64,000 nt of DNA from JAJFUE01 sp041687335 (GTDB lineage Bacteria > Sumerlaeota > Sumerlaeia > MVZB01): assembly GCA_041687335.1 (NCBI GenBank), contig JAWLCE010000011.1:1-64000 (forward strand), written 5' to 3'. The first letter of the stretch is position 1. Every line of letters begins with the position of its first letter. The notes beneath the pieces are model-generated. The model searched no databases and was not told the DNA's origin. It was given only the letters and a program-made list of their open reading frames with translations. Below, one piece after another: positions 55,201-62,590 of the stretch. The translations under genes and the position numbers were made by a program.

Positions 55201-56790
55201 GGGGCCGAGCGAAAGCTGGTGGTTAAGGCCGATCCGCTGCGAGAGGGCCGCTGGGTGGCCGAGTTGATCGAGGAGCGTGGCCGCCTGCTCTGGAGCGATG
55301 AGGGATTGGTGGAGCGTGGCCGAATTTCGCTTGCCCCGCGCGTGCCCCCCGAGACCGCACCGGGCCCGCTGCGGCTGTCGGTCTATGCCTGGGACGAGGA
55401 GGGGCGCGAGCGGGCGATCGCGGGCGAGCTTCGCGTCGAGGCTCCGCGGCTGGAACTGGCGGGCATGCGCATAGAGGAGCCGCTTGACCGCGTTCAGGTG
55501 GAAGTTTTCAATCCGGGCGTTCTGACGGCCGATGGCGTGCTCGAATTGCTTGCCGGGGACGGCGTGACCTCCAGCACGGTCGAGCGCATCGAGCTGCGGT
55601 TGGAGGGAGGGGAGCGACGCCAGCTGCAAAGATCGTTGCCGGCCGCTCCCGGAACGGGGCCTGTGCGGCTCGAGGCACGATTGACTCCGTCGCATCCACC
55701 GGTCGATTCCGCTCGCCCCGCCAGCTCAAGCCTGATCCGCTATTATGGGGTCCCTGATGGCTGGCAAGGCTGGCTGCCGGGGTCGGCCACGGTTCAGGTG
55801 GATATGCGAGGGGTTGAGGTGACGATGCGTGCCTTGGCGCGGCTGGAGGCGGGGCGTGGTTCAGCCCGCTTGCTGACCAAGGCTGGAATCGAGTTGAGCA
55901 GCGCCACGCTGAGCACACATCCGGCCCAGCCGTCGCTCCTTGAACTGACGGCACGGCTGGGTCGGGCGCAGTGGGAATTGCTGGCCGATGGGCAACTGGA
56001 GCTGGTGGAGACGCCGGTGCGGGACCAGCCCGGACAACGGGTGGACCGCCTGGCGCTTCAGGAGGTTCCGGCGCAACGGGCGCGGCTGCGGCTGATTCCT
56101 GAATCGGTCCGGCACTACCCTGATCGCCCAACGGAAGGCGAGACGGTTTTTATTGAGGCCATGGTTGAAAATATCGGCAATGCCACATCGGAGCCGTGGG
56201 CGGTGGAACTGCTGGATGATGGGATGGCTGGGGCCACGGTGACCAAAGAATTCATCCCTGGCAGCGCGCGCCGTGAACTGCCGCGATTGGCGCCGGGCCG
56301 GGCCTGGCCTGTGACCCTGAGGCACGACCCCTTTAATAATGCCGGCCTGCGCCGGCTGCAGGTGCGCCTGGCGCCGATGTATGGTCCAGGGGGGGAGGAA
56401 GGCTGGGATCAGGTGGAATTGGCGGTCGAGGCGCTCAGCCGGCCAAAGCTGCGCGTCGTGCGGACTTGGGCCGAGGCCACTCCGGGAGATCAGCGGGCCA
56501 ATCGGCTGCATCTGTTGGCGGAGCTGGCCAATGACGGCCAAACTGACGCCCACGGGGTCAGCGTGATGTTTTATCGCAGCCCGGTGCAGTCAACCGAGAC
56601 CGAACTGGGGGAGGTTGAGATTGAGCGGGTCGAGGCGGGAGGGACGGCGACGGCGCGCCTGACCTGGAATTATGAGCCGGGGCGCGACTTTGTGGCGGGC
56701 GGGGAGCCCCCCCGTCCAAGCGTGCTTTATGGCTTGAAATATTCGGCCCACCGCGCCAGCAGCGAAGCGCCGGCGGGTGGGCCGCCATGA
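52276..56790 (+). CDS. Gingipain-type (peptidase C25) giant lipoprotein, paralog 1
   Basis: The 1504-residue protein has a lipoprotein signal peptide with MGGC (Cys27). The N-terminal region (about 230-340) recalls PorU-like prodomains (EREGLYRLHRDDLLRAGF, EPGVYFWAAAGDGPYSR). A C25 caspase-like domain at about 570-970 contains VLLVGDCNSDYLN, the putative catalytic His822 in YYGHGSPNIW and Cys861 in NMTCNSGAIDY, then ISEDLLR and LLLGDPLLRL. C-terminal Ig/CARDB-like beta domains (about 980-1490) complete it. C25 members are secreted cysteine proteases, or PorU-type sortases of type IX secretion. Both dyad residues are present. No typical type IX C-terminal domain is seen. ATG 52276 is used; TTG 52273 is adjacent. 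It is a tandem paralog of 57193-61704. Confidence 0.75.
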   Translation: MSVRAAWIRRQMVLTAMVLLSGWMGGCSKDGADDPSMIGTRLVAAADPPAWELIETGEAPTSMTLRLRWPAGAPAPDTPEPLVFCLPPDREISARWLEARVGERLLGNQARDRSSDSRPTPAEGFLAQAPRVEPAGWLRQWPLYRLHLQPGAIDLLRGREHVDQPLELTLGLNWDQAFEPAEQVAAPATAAERDWRVLAEALVLNREGLERYRAQEPPLPPDLAVVATDPRRLAGGERPWARLRIEREGLYRLHRDDLLRAGFGSGRDLAAARVFSRGRPVPLLRVAAGDADGLEPGVYFWAAAGDGPYSRERVYWLTLGDDLPDPILEPQSADEAAAPPERALVSRRMVRDRDEQRVELHGQHLAIAAIRWIESPLERGEDHLFSLELPDWTHGELPIRARLDFLIDREKAHLQPRVEVHALPRQLGIMPIPTGGSEASVVVEIPPAVIRDGHTTLSLRLIQNPSLSPAEIHQGSGVWLDRIVVDYPGQARLEQGRLTLAEEDSGPAASWIPIQGPAPTLALAMMEELPVQRLPLIRREGRLGVERPASVGRVELLNAEAILAVPRPEAAAPVDLADPELAADLLVIYHRRFEGSARRLANHHEAGGRRVLLAEIQQVYDSFSHGELTPFAIRALLAHALRHWQSAPAQVLLVGDCNSDYLNIARDGVANDVPSYSFGDGAETWASDWWLGTVAGGDDMADYMIGRLSAVEPSDMEAIVDKSLAYQGRPPAGPWRARVGYVADRADLGREFTEAIDDLRLQLTPAAFAPRRTALDELPLEDNWYLPRDLVEAKSMKVSRAATESIETTLRNGVVMLDYYGHGSPNIWSNDRIWFGGGSRNSDNPRLAGSGFPSFIVNMTCNSGAIDYPLRPWNICISEDLLRTRDGGAVGLFVPSGPGTTMGHRELSAELRAAMFRDRLRGLGEVTTLAKLRLAVAGRSRDLVYMHLLLGDPLLRLAMPAEWFSLELTPAVVEAGAERKLVVKADPLREGRWVAELIEERGRLLWSDEGLVERGRISLAPRVPPETAPGPLRLSVYAWDEEGRERAIAGELRVEAPRLELAGMRIEEPLDRVQVEVFNPGVLTADGVLELLAGDGVTSSTVERIELRLEGGERRQLQRSLPAAPGTGPVRLEARLTPSHPPVDSARPASSSLIRYYGVPDGWQGWLPGSATVQVDMRGVEVTMRALARLEAGRGSARLLTKAGIELSSATLSTHPAQPSLLELTARLGRAQWELLADGQLELVETPVRDQPGQRVDRLALQEVPAQRARLRLIPESVRHYPDRPTEGETVFIEAMVENIGNATSEPWAVELLDDGMAGATVTKEFIPGSARRELPRLAPGRAWPVTLRHDPFNNAGLRRLQVRLAPMYGPGGEEGWDQVELAVEALSRPKLRVVRTWAEATPGDQRANRLHLLAELANDGQTDAHGVSVMFYRSPVQSTETELGEVEIERVEAGGTATARLTWNYEPGRDFVAGGEPPRPSVLYGLKYSAHRASSEAPAGGPP

Positions 56791-56816
56791 GAAGCCTGAC
56801 CTTGCCTGAGAAGGAC

Positions 56817-57065
56817 TCAGTCCTGGGTTTCAGCAGGCGTTTCGGCGGGTGTCTCGGAGGCCGGCTGGAACTTGGCGTAGCGGCGCCGGAATTTCTCGAC
56901 GCGGCCGGCCGTATCGACCAGCTTCTGCCGGCCGGTATAGAACGGATGGCAGGCGGCGCAGATCTCCAGACGTTGGCTGGGCTTTGTCGAGCGGACCTTG
57001 TATTCGGCCCCGCAGGCGCAGCGAATCGTCGTAAACTCGTACGTGGGATGGATGCCTTGCTTCAT
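56817..57065 (-). CDS. rpmE: 50S ribosomal protein L31
   Basis: The 82-residue L31 has four zinc-binding Cys (CACG and CAAC, the zinc-binding C-plus type) and the conserved MKQGIHPTY start and HPFYTGRQKLVDTAGRVEKF. The C-terminal tail is Glu/Thr/Pro-rich (ETPAETPAETQD), longer than in E. coli. AAGGA lies 9 bases before ATG 57065. It is convergent with paralog 1 of the C25 proteins and divergent from paralog 2. A sigma-70 promoter at 57158-57187 reads into it. Confidence 0.95.
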   Translation of the reverse strand: MKQGIHPTYEFTTIRCACGAEYKVRSTKPSQRLEICAACHPFYTGRQKLVDTAGRVEKFRRRYAKFQPASETPAETPAETQD

Positions 57066-57157
57066 GACGCGGATCCTTTTCAACTCTCCTGAAACGCCGG
57101 TAATTCCAAAGGCGGCGCCCCTGCGCACGGGTGTTCATGCCCGGGCGCAAACAAATA

Positions 57158-57187
57158 TCTATATCGAGGGACGGGTGGCTTTGTCAA
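57158..57187 (-). promoter_or_regulatory. Sigma-70-like promoter of rpmE
   Basis: On the complement, TTGACA (57187-57182) and TATAGA (57163-57158) are separated by 18 bases, close to the consensus. The ATG of rpmE lies about 93 bases downstream. Its position just before ATG 57193 supports a start for the downstream C25 gene at or after 57193, not in the open frame reaching back to 56998. Confidence 0.6.
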
Positions 57188-57192
57188 GCGAC

Positions 57193-60100
57193 ATGAGTGG
57201 GGCGCGCCGACGCGACCGACGATATTCCATTTTATACCCGAGCCGCCTGATGCTGCAAGTGGCCCTTGGGTTGGTGTTGGTCCTGTTGACGGCATGTGGG
57301 CAGTCCCCCCAGGGCGACGGAGCGCAAGCCAAGGCCCTGCCGGCTCCACACCCGGCCCCGACCCGACCGGAGCGACCGGCGGCCTGGCTCGATGCGGGCG
57401 GGCGGGTGGAAATTGTGGCCGTGGAGTCCGCAGCCACCACGCTTACGCTGAGGTTGCGCCTGCCGGCTGGTGAGGAAGTGCCTGTCGGTATCGAGGGATC
57501 AGGTTTTAACCTGACGCTACCGCACAGGCGCCAGGTCACCTGCACCGTGGCCCGATACGCGGTCGATGGCGTTGAATTGGAACTAAACCCATCCCAGTCT
57601 GGGGTCCTGATCACCCCGCGGGGGCTGATGCGTCAATGGCCGGTGGCGAGGCTGGAGCTGCAGCCGCACTTCTGGACTGCTTATCGCCAGAGGGCCGCCG
57701 GCAGGCGGGTGGAACTGGAGGCGACCCTGGTGTTGAGCCTGGGGGATCCGCCCGCGGCTCCGGCCCATGCGCTCGACCCCGAGGCCCACCCGATCGGTAG
57801 GCTGGCGGCGCGGCTGGTGGCCAACCCAGCCGACCTGCGGCGTTTCGAGGTCCCCAACCCGCCGCTGAATGGACCGGCGGCGGCCGGGCCGACGGACCCG
57901 CGCCCGCTCGCCCCTAACGCCCAACGCTGGCTCAAGGTGATGGTCGAGGAGGATGGCCTTTACCGGATCGATGCGGAGGCGCTGCGGACGGCGGGGCTGG
58001 ATGATCCGCAGCGGGCGCGGCTGTTTTCACTGGGGCGACCGGTGCCGGCGCTGGCGGTTGATGTCGAGCAGGGAGGGCTGGCGGCGGGGGTGTATTTTTA
58101 TGGTCACGCATCGGACTCTCGCTATAGCCGCGCGCGCGCCTATTTTATCGCCGATGCCGCCGACGAGCCGGCCATGGTTTGGGAAGAGGCCGCTCAGCCG
58201 GTCGATGAGCCGCCACTGGTCGAACGGATGCGCCGAAGCTGGCTGCACGACCGCGACCGGGAGCGGCTGCTTGATTATGACGATTTCCTCAGCATCCGGG
58301 GGCTGGAATGGGTCGATGCGCCGATCCATGACGATGAGCCGCTGGTGGTTGCGCTGGACCTTCAGGATTATGCAGCGCAGGCGGGGGAACATGGGGGGCA
58401 GATCGAGTTGCGTCTGCTGGCGCAAGGGCCTCCGAGTGATTTTAGTGATATTGAACTGGAGCTGAGCGCCCAAGGCCAGGTGCTGGGCCGGAGGGTTGTC
58501 GGTTCCAACCCAGAAGTTCGTTGGCACCTGCCGATGCCCGATTGGCTGTCCCCGCAGGCAGAGCTGCGCCTGCGCGTGAGCCGCTCCGGTCCTGCCACTG
58601 ATCCCGAGCATCCCGCCACGCTCTGGCTGGACTGGCTGCGGGTCGATTACCCGGCGGTGCCACGGGTGGAGGCGGGCCGACTGCGCGTGGGGGCCGACCA
58701 GGTGCTGGGCGAGCCGGGCCCGTTACGGCTGGCGTTGGGCGAGGCTCCGCTGGTGGCGCTTCAATTCGGGCCGATGGAATCGCTGGCGCGCATCCTCCCG
58801 GCCGCAGACGGCACCCTCGCCGCCCGCACCGATAAGGGCAGTTATGTCGAGATCTTCGCCGCCGCGGCCATCCCCAGCCTGCAGCCGCAGGCGGTTCGGC
58901 TGGACGAGGGTGCGCTGGCGGTCGAGGCGCCTGTGGATTACCTGATCATCGCGCACGACTCGCTTATGGCAGGGCTTGATCCGCTGCTGGACCTGAACCG
59001 TCGTCGCGGGCTGACCACTCATGTGCTCGATATCGAGGGGATCTATGACTTGTTTGGCCATGGCGCGCTCACTCCCGAGGCGATTCGTGCCGTGCTGGGT
59101 CATGCCGCCGTGCATTGGCCTGGTGGGTTGCCCGCCCATGTGCTGCTGCTGGGCGACTGCAACAGTGACTACCTGAACCTGCTGCGCAATCAAGTGTCCA
59201 ACCTCGTGCCGTCCTACTCGATGAACTATGGCAATGACGTCTGGGCGTCGGATTATTGGTTCAGCCTGGTGATGGGCGAGGACCACCTGCCCGACCTGAT
59301 GCTGGGGCGGATCTCGGTGGTCAGTCTGGAGGACGCGCGCGCGGCGATCGCAAAGATCGTGCGTTACGCAGAAGAGCGGCCGCTTGATCCCACGCGCGCC
59401 CGTTTTGCCTATGTGGCCGATGACACTGAGCCGCAGCACGCCTTCAAGCAGACCGCCGAGGCGCTGCGCGGCTGGACGCCGCCGGCATTCGAGGCGCGTC
59501 GAGTTCACCTGGAGGACCTGCCTTTCGAGGACAACTGGTATGCCCCAGAAAAGGAACTGCTGGCCGTGCTCGATGAGGAACAACGCATGATGAAGGTCAG
59601 CGGGGCGGCCACGAGAGCCATCCGCGACGCCTTCGATGATGGATTCGCACAGCTCGATTTCTTTGGTCACGGCTCGCCCAACATCTGGTGTGATGAGCGC
59701 ATCTGGTTCGGCGGGGACTCGCCCAACCGTGACAGCCAACACCTGCGCGCGGGCGGCGGGCGGCTCTCCTTCGTGGTCAACTACACCTGCAACACCGGCG
59801 CCATAGATTATCCCGATCCGCCCTGGAACATCTGTATCAGCGAGGACCTGCTGCGCGCGCCGGAGGCCGGCGCGGTGGGGCTATTTGTGCCCTCGGGACA
59901 GGGACGCACCCACGACCATGAGCGAATGGCTCGCCACTGGCGGCGGGCGCTGTTGGAGGATGGCCTGCGCGGGGCGGGTGAACTTGCGCTGCTCGCCCGC
60001 GCGCGCTACCTGCTCGATGGCAACCCCACCGATATTGCGCTGATGTTCATCCTGCTGGGTGATCCGGCGCTGCGGCTGCAACTGGTTGAGCGCTGGGAGC

Positions 60101-61704
60101 AGCTCGATGTCGGCGCCGATGCGATCGATCCCGAAGTTGAGCACAGTCGCGTCGCGCGGCTGTCGGGGCTGGTGCCCGCCGAGGGTCAGGCGCTGGCTTG
60201 GATCGAGGATGCCGAGGGGATCATCATTGAAAATACCCGCCAGCAGATACCATACCGCAACGGTGAGCTTGAGATTGAATATGAGATACCGCGGGATTTG
60301 GCCGGCACCCGACAACTCCGCCTGGCGGTCTATGGCTGGAATGAACGCGATGGGCAGGATTGGGCTGGTGGGGCCGTGCTGTCGGTCGAGCGGCCGGCAG
60401 TGGTGCTCAGCGAGCTGCGGCCGATTCGGTTGGGGGCGCGTGGCATAGGGATCGAAGCTCGGCTGCGCAACGACGGACGAGTGTTGGCCTCCGCCACTCT
60501 GGCGCTCGAGCTTGAGGGCCAAAGGCTTGTCGAGCGTGAGCTGCGGCTGGAGCCGGGCGAGGAGCAGCCGGTGCGGCTGGAGGCCGAATGGGCGTCTGGC
60601 GGCGAGCCGCTGCTATTCGAGGCGGTGCTGACCCAGGCACACCTGCCTGACGACCCAGCCGTGCCGCTGGAGGATCGGCGTCCGCTGGCGTTGGCGGGAA
60701 CGGCACCTAATTGGGTCAAAATGGTTCCCACGCTTTCAAGCTGGCACTCGGCTGACGGACGCAACGGAGATCGGGTGACGGCAATTGTGATGGCCGCCGC
60801 TGAGCCCACCGTTGCCCACCGATTGTTTTTGCAGAATGCAGCGGGGGAGCAGTTCACCAGCCGGACGCTGAATTTTACGGTGGAAAATGACCATTTTGTG
60901 GCCATGGCTGAGCTGTCGGCCGAGGGGCTGGGACGTGATCATCAACTGATGCTGGCGTCGCTGGACGATCACGACAGGTTGACCCCAATCCAGCGGGTCA
61001 CCTTGAGCGAGTTGCCCGCGCGTGCGCCGCGCATGCGCATCCAGCCGGGATCGGTGCGTCATGAGCCGACGCAGCCGACCGAGGGGGACACGATCTTCAT
61101 TCGCTTCGAGGTCAAGAACGAGGGGGGCGAGACCAGCCGGCCGGTTCGCCCGCGCTTGCTCGACGGCCCACCGGCGCAAAATGGCCAGCCGCTGACGGGA
61201 GCGACCCCGGCCCCGCTCATTCCCACGCTCGCTCCGGGCCGGGTCTGGCCGGTGACGCTGCGCTGGGATCCAATCCTCAACGCCGGCGTACAGAAGCCGT
61301 GGATCGAACTGGTGGGCGATGCCGATCAAGCCAACCCTGCAACCGACCAGGCTGCGGAATTCTCGGTCTATGTACGCAGCAAATGGAAGCTGGCGCGGAC
61401 GCGTCCGATGGGGATCGAGGTCGAGGACCGGGAAGCCGGGCGCTATCGCTTCACCGCCGTGATTGAGAACAGCGGCGAGACCGACGCGCGCGGGGTTGAG
61501 GTCAGCTTCTTCACTGGCCCGGAGAAAAGGTTGGATCAGTTGATGGGGCGGGTCATTGCACCCCGCGTGCCGGCGCAGGGGGAAACGCGCGCGACGCTGG
61601 ACTGGACGCTCGACCGCGATCGCTTTCCCGACCTCGATACCAGCCATCTGCCGTTGACGGTCGAGATGCGCCTGCTGGGCTCCTCGCAACGGATCGGCGG
61701 GTAG
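57193..61704 (+). CDS. Gingipain-type (peptidase C25) giant lipoprotein, paralog 2
   Basis: The 1503-residue protein mirrors paralog 1 in length and domain order. A lipoprotein signal (LLTAC, Cys35), a PorU-like N-terminal region (EEDGLYRIDAEALRTAGL) and a C25 domain (about 570-975) with VLLLGDCNSDYLN, His826 in FFGHGSPNIW, Cys866 in NYTCNTGAIDY and ILLGDPALRL are present. C-terminal CARDB-like modules (about 1280-1500, SVRHEPTQPTEGDTIFIRFE) follow. The dyad is intact. ATG 57193 avoids overlap with the rpmE promoter; ATG 57250 directly before the hydrophobic segment is an alternative. It is divergent from rpmE and probably transcribed alone. Confidence 0.75.
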   Translation: MSGARRRDRRYSILYPSRLMLQVALGLVLVLLTACGQSPQGDGAQAKALPAPHPAPTRPERPAAWLDAGGRVEIVAVESAATTLTLRLRLPAGEEVPVGIEGSGFNLTLPHRRQVTCTVARYAVDGVELELNPSQSGVLITPRGLMRQWPVARLELQPHFWTAYRQRAAGRRVELEATLVLSLGDPPAAPAHALDPEAHPIGRLAARLVANPADLRRFEVPNPPLNGPAAAGPTDPRPLAPNAQRWLKVMVEEDGLYRIDAEALRTAGLDDPQRARLFSLGRPVPALAVDVEQGGLAAGVYFYGHASDSRYSRARAYFIADAADEPAMVWEEAAQPVDEPPLVERMRRSWLHDRDRERLLDYDDFLSIRGLEWVDAPIHDDEPLVVALDLQDYAAQAGEHGGQIELRLLAQGPPSDFSDIELELSAQGQVLGRRVVGSNPEVRWHLPMPDWLSPQAELRLRVSRSGPATDPEHPATLWLDWLRVDYPAVPRVEAGRLRVGADQVLGEPGPLRLALGEAPLVALQFGPMESLARILPAADGTLAARTDKGSYVEIFAAAAIPSLQPQAVRLDEGALAVEAPVDYLIIAHDSLMAGLDPLLDLNRRRGLTTHVLDIEGIYDLFGHGALTPEAIRAVLGHAAVHWPGGLPAHVLLLGDCNSDYLNLLRNQVSNLVPSYSMNYGNDVWASDYWFSLVMGEDHLPDLMLGRISVVSLEDARAAIAKIVRYAEERPLDPTRARFAYVADDTEPQHAFKQTAEALRGWTPPAFEARRVHLEDLPFEDNWYAPEKELLAVLDEEQRMMKVSGAATRAIRDAFDDGFAQLDFFGHGSPNIWCDERIWFGGDSPNRDSQHLRAGGGRLSFVVNYTCNTGAIDYPDPPWNICISEDLLRAPEAGAVGLFVPSGQGRTHDHERMARHWRRALLEDGLRGAGELALLARARYLLDGNPTDIALMFILLGDPALRLQLVERWEQLDVGADAIDPEVEHSRVARLSGLVPAEGQALAWIEDAEGIIIENTRQQIPYRNGELEIEYEIPRDLAGTRQLRLAVYGWNERDGQDWAGGAVLSVERPAVVLSELRPIRLGARGIGIEARLRNDGRVLASATLALELEGQRLVERELRLEPGEEQPVRLEAEWASGGEPLLFEAVLTQAHLPDDPAVPLEDRRPLALAGTAPNWVKMVPTLSSWHSADGRNGDRVTAIVMAAAEPTVAHRLFLQNAAGEQFTSRTLNFTVENDHFVAMAELSAEGLGRDHQLMLASLDDHDRLTPIQRVTLSELPARAPRMRIQPGSVRHEPTQPTEGDTIFIRFEVKNEGGETSRPVRPRLLDGPPAQNGQPLTGATPAPLIPTLAPGRVWPVTLRWDPILNAGVQKPWIELVGDADQANPATDQAAEFSVYVRSKWKLARTRPMGIEVEDREAGRYRFTAVIENSGETDARGVEVSFFTGPEKRLDQLMGRVIAPRVPAQGETRATLDWTLDRDRFPDLDTSHLPLTVEMRLLGSSQRIGG

Positions 61705-61951
61705 CGGCGGCCGGAGGCCACGTTGAGAAGATATATGAAGGGCCGAAGCGGGCGGACGCGCGGCAAAAAATACTTCGCCAGCGGCGGCGGGGGCCTTTAA
61801 GATGATCGGTTGTCGCGGATGATGCGGCATTTTTTTGGGGAACGTCAGCAAGGGCGGCCCTTTACGCTCGTCTAAGTGAAGCGTCTTGCGTGCACCTTTT
61901 GCGCCGCATCGCCTGCAGGCGATGCGACGATGCCCAGATAGGATGTGCATC

Positions 61952-62590
61952 TTGTCGGTCATTTTTCCACGCTGGGTCAATCGCCTGCCGCTGTTGTTCG
62001 CAACGGGTGGCGGCATCGGCGCCTTTGGCTTGATCGGATTTGTGTGGTATTTTTTCTCACCCGCCTATACCGACGTCGGCTATGCCCCGCGTCAGCCGGT
62101 GCCTTACTCGCACAAGACCCATGCGGGCAACCTTGGCATGGATTGCCGCTACTGCCATTCGCTGGTTGAGGAAGGTCCCCACGCGACGGTGCCTCCGACG
62201 CAGACCTGCATGAATTGCCACAGCCATATTCTGCCCGAGAGTCCGAATCTGCGCCTTGTGCGCGAGAGCTGGGCCGATGACCGTCCGGTGCCTTGGATCC
62301 GCATCCACAAGCTGCCCGATTACGTGCATTTCTCGCATGAGGCCCACGTCAACGCCGGCGTTGGCTGTGTCAGTTGCCATGGCCGGGTGGACCAGATGGT
62401 TGTGGTGCGCCAGGTCGAGCCGCTTTCGATGTCATGGTGTCTGGACTGCCACCGCGACCCGGCGCCACATGTGCGCCCGCGCGAGCTTGTCACGCAAATG
62501 GATTACGTTCCCGAGAGCGGGGAAGGCCAGGCCTTGGTGCGCCAGTATCGGCTCAATCCTCCGGAGAATTGCTCGGCATGTCACTTTTGA
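61952..62590 (+). CDS. actA: Alternative complex III subunit ActA, pentaheme cytochrome c
   Basis: The protein of about 212 residues has one N-terminal membrane segment (about 15-35) and five CxxCH haem sites (CRYCH, CMNCH, CVSCH, CLDCH, CSACH), matching ActA. ActA is the membrane-anchored multihaem subunit of the quinol-oxidising alternative complex III. A TTG start at 61952 has AGGA 9 bases upstream and gives the usual SVIFPRW N-terminus; ATG 61943 is the alternative. The stop overlaps the ActB start by 13 bases, so translation is coupled. Confidence 0.9.
   Translation: MSVIFPRWVNRLPLLFATGGGIGAFGLIGFVWYFFSPAYTDVGYAPRQPVPYSHKTHAGNLGMDCRYCHSLVEEGPHATVPPTQTCMNCHSHILPESPNLRLVRESWADDRPVPWIRIHKLPDYVHFSHEAHVNAGVGCVSCHGRVDQMVVVRQVEPLSMSWCLDCHRDPAPHVRPRELVTQMDYVPESGEGQALVRQYRLNPPENCSACHF

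Noticed and set aside
56998..57192. Upstream extension of the second C25 gene across rpmE
   Set aside because: It would overlap rpmE and its promoter and has no signal peptide until after residue 65.
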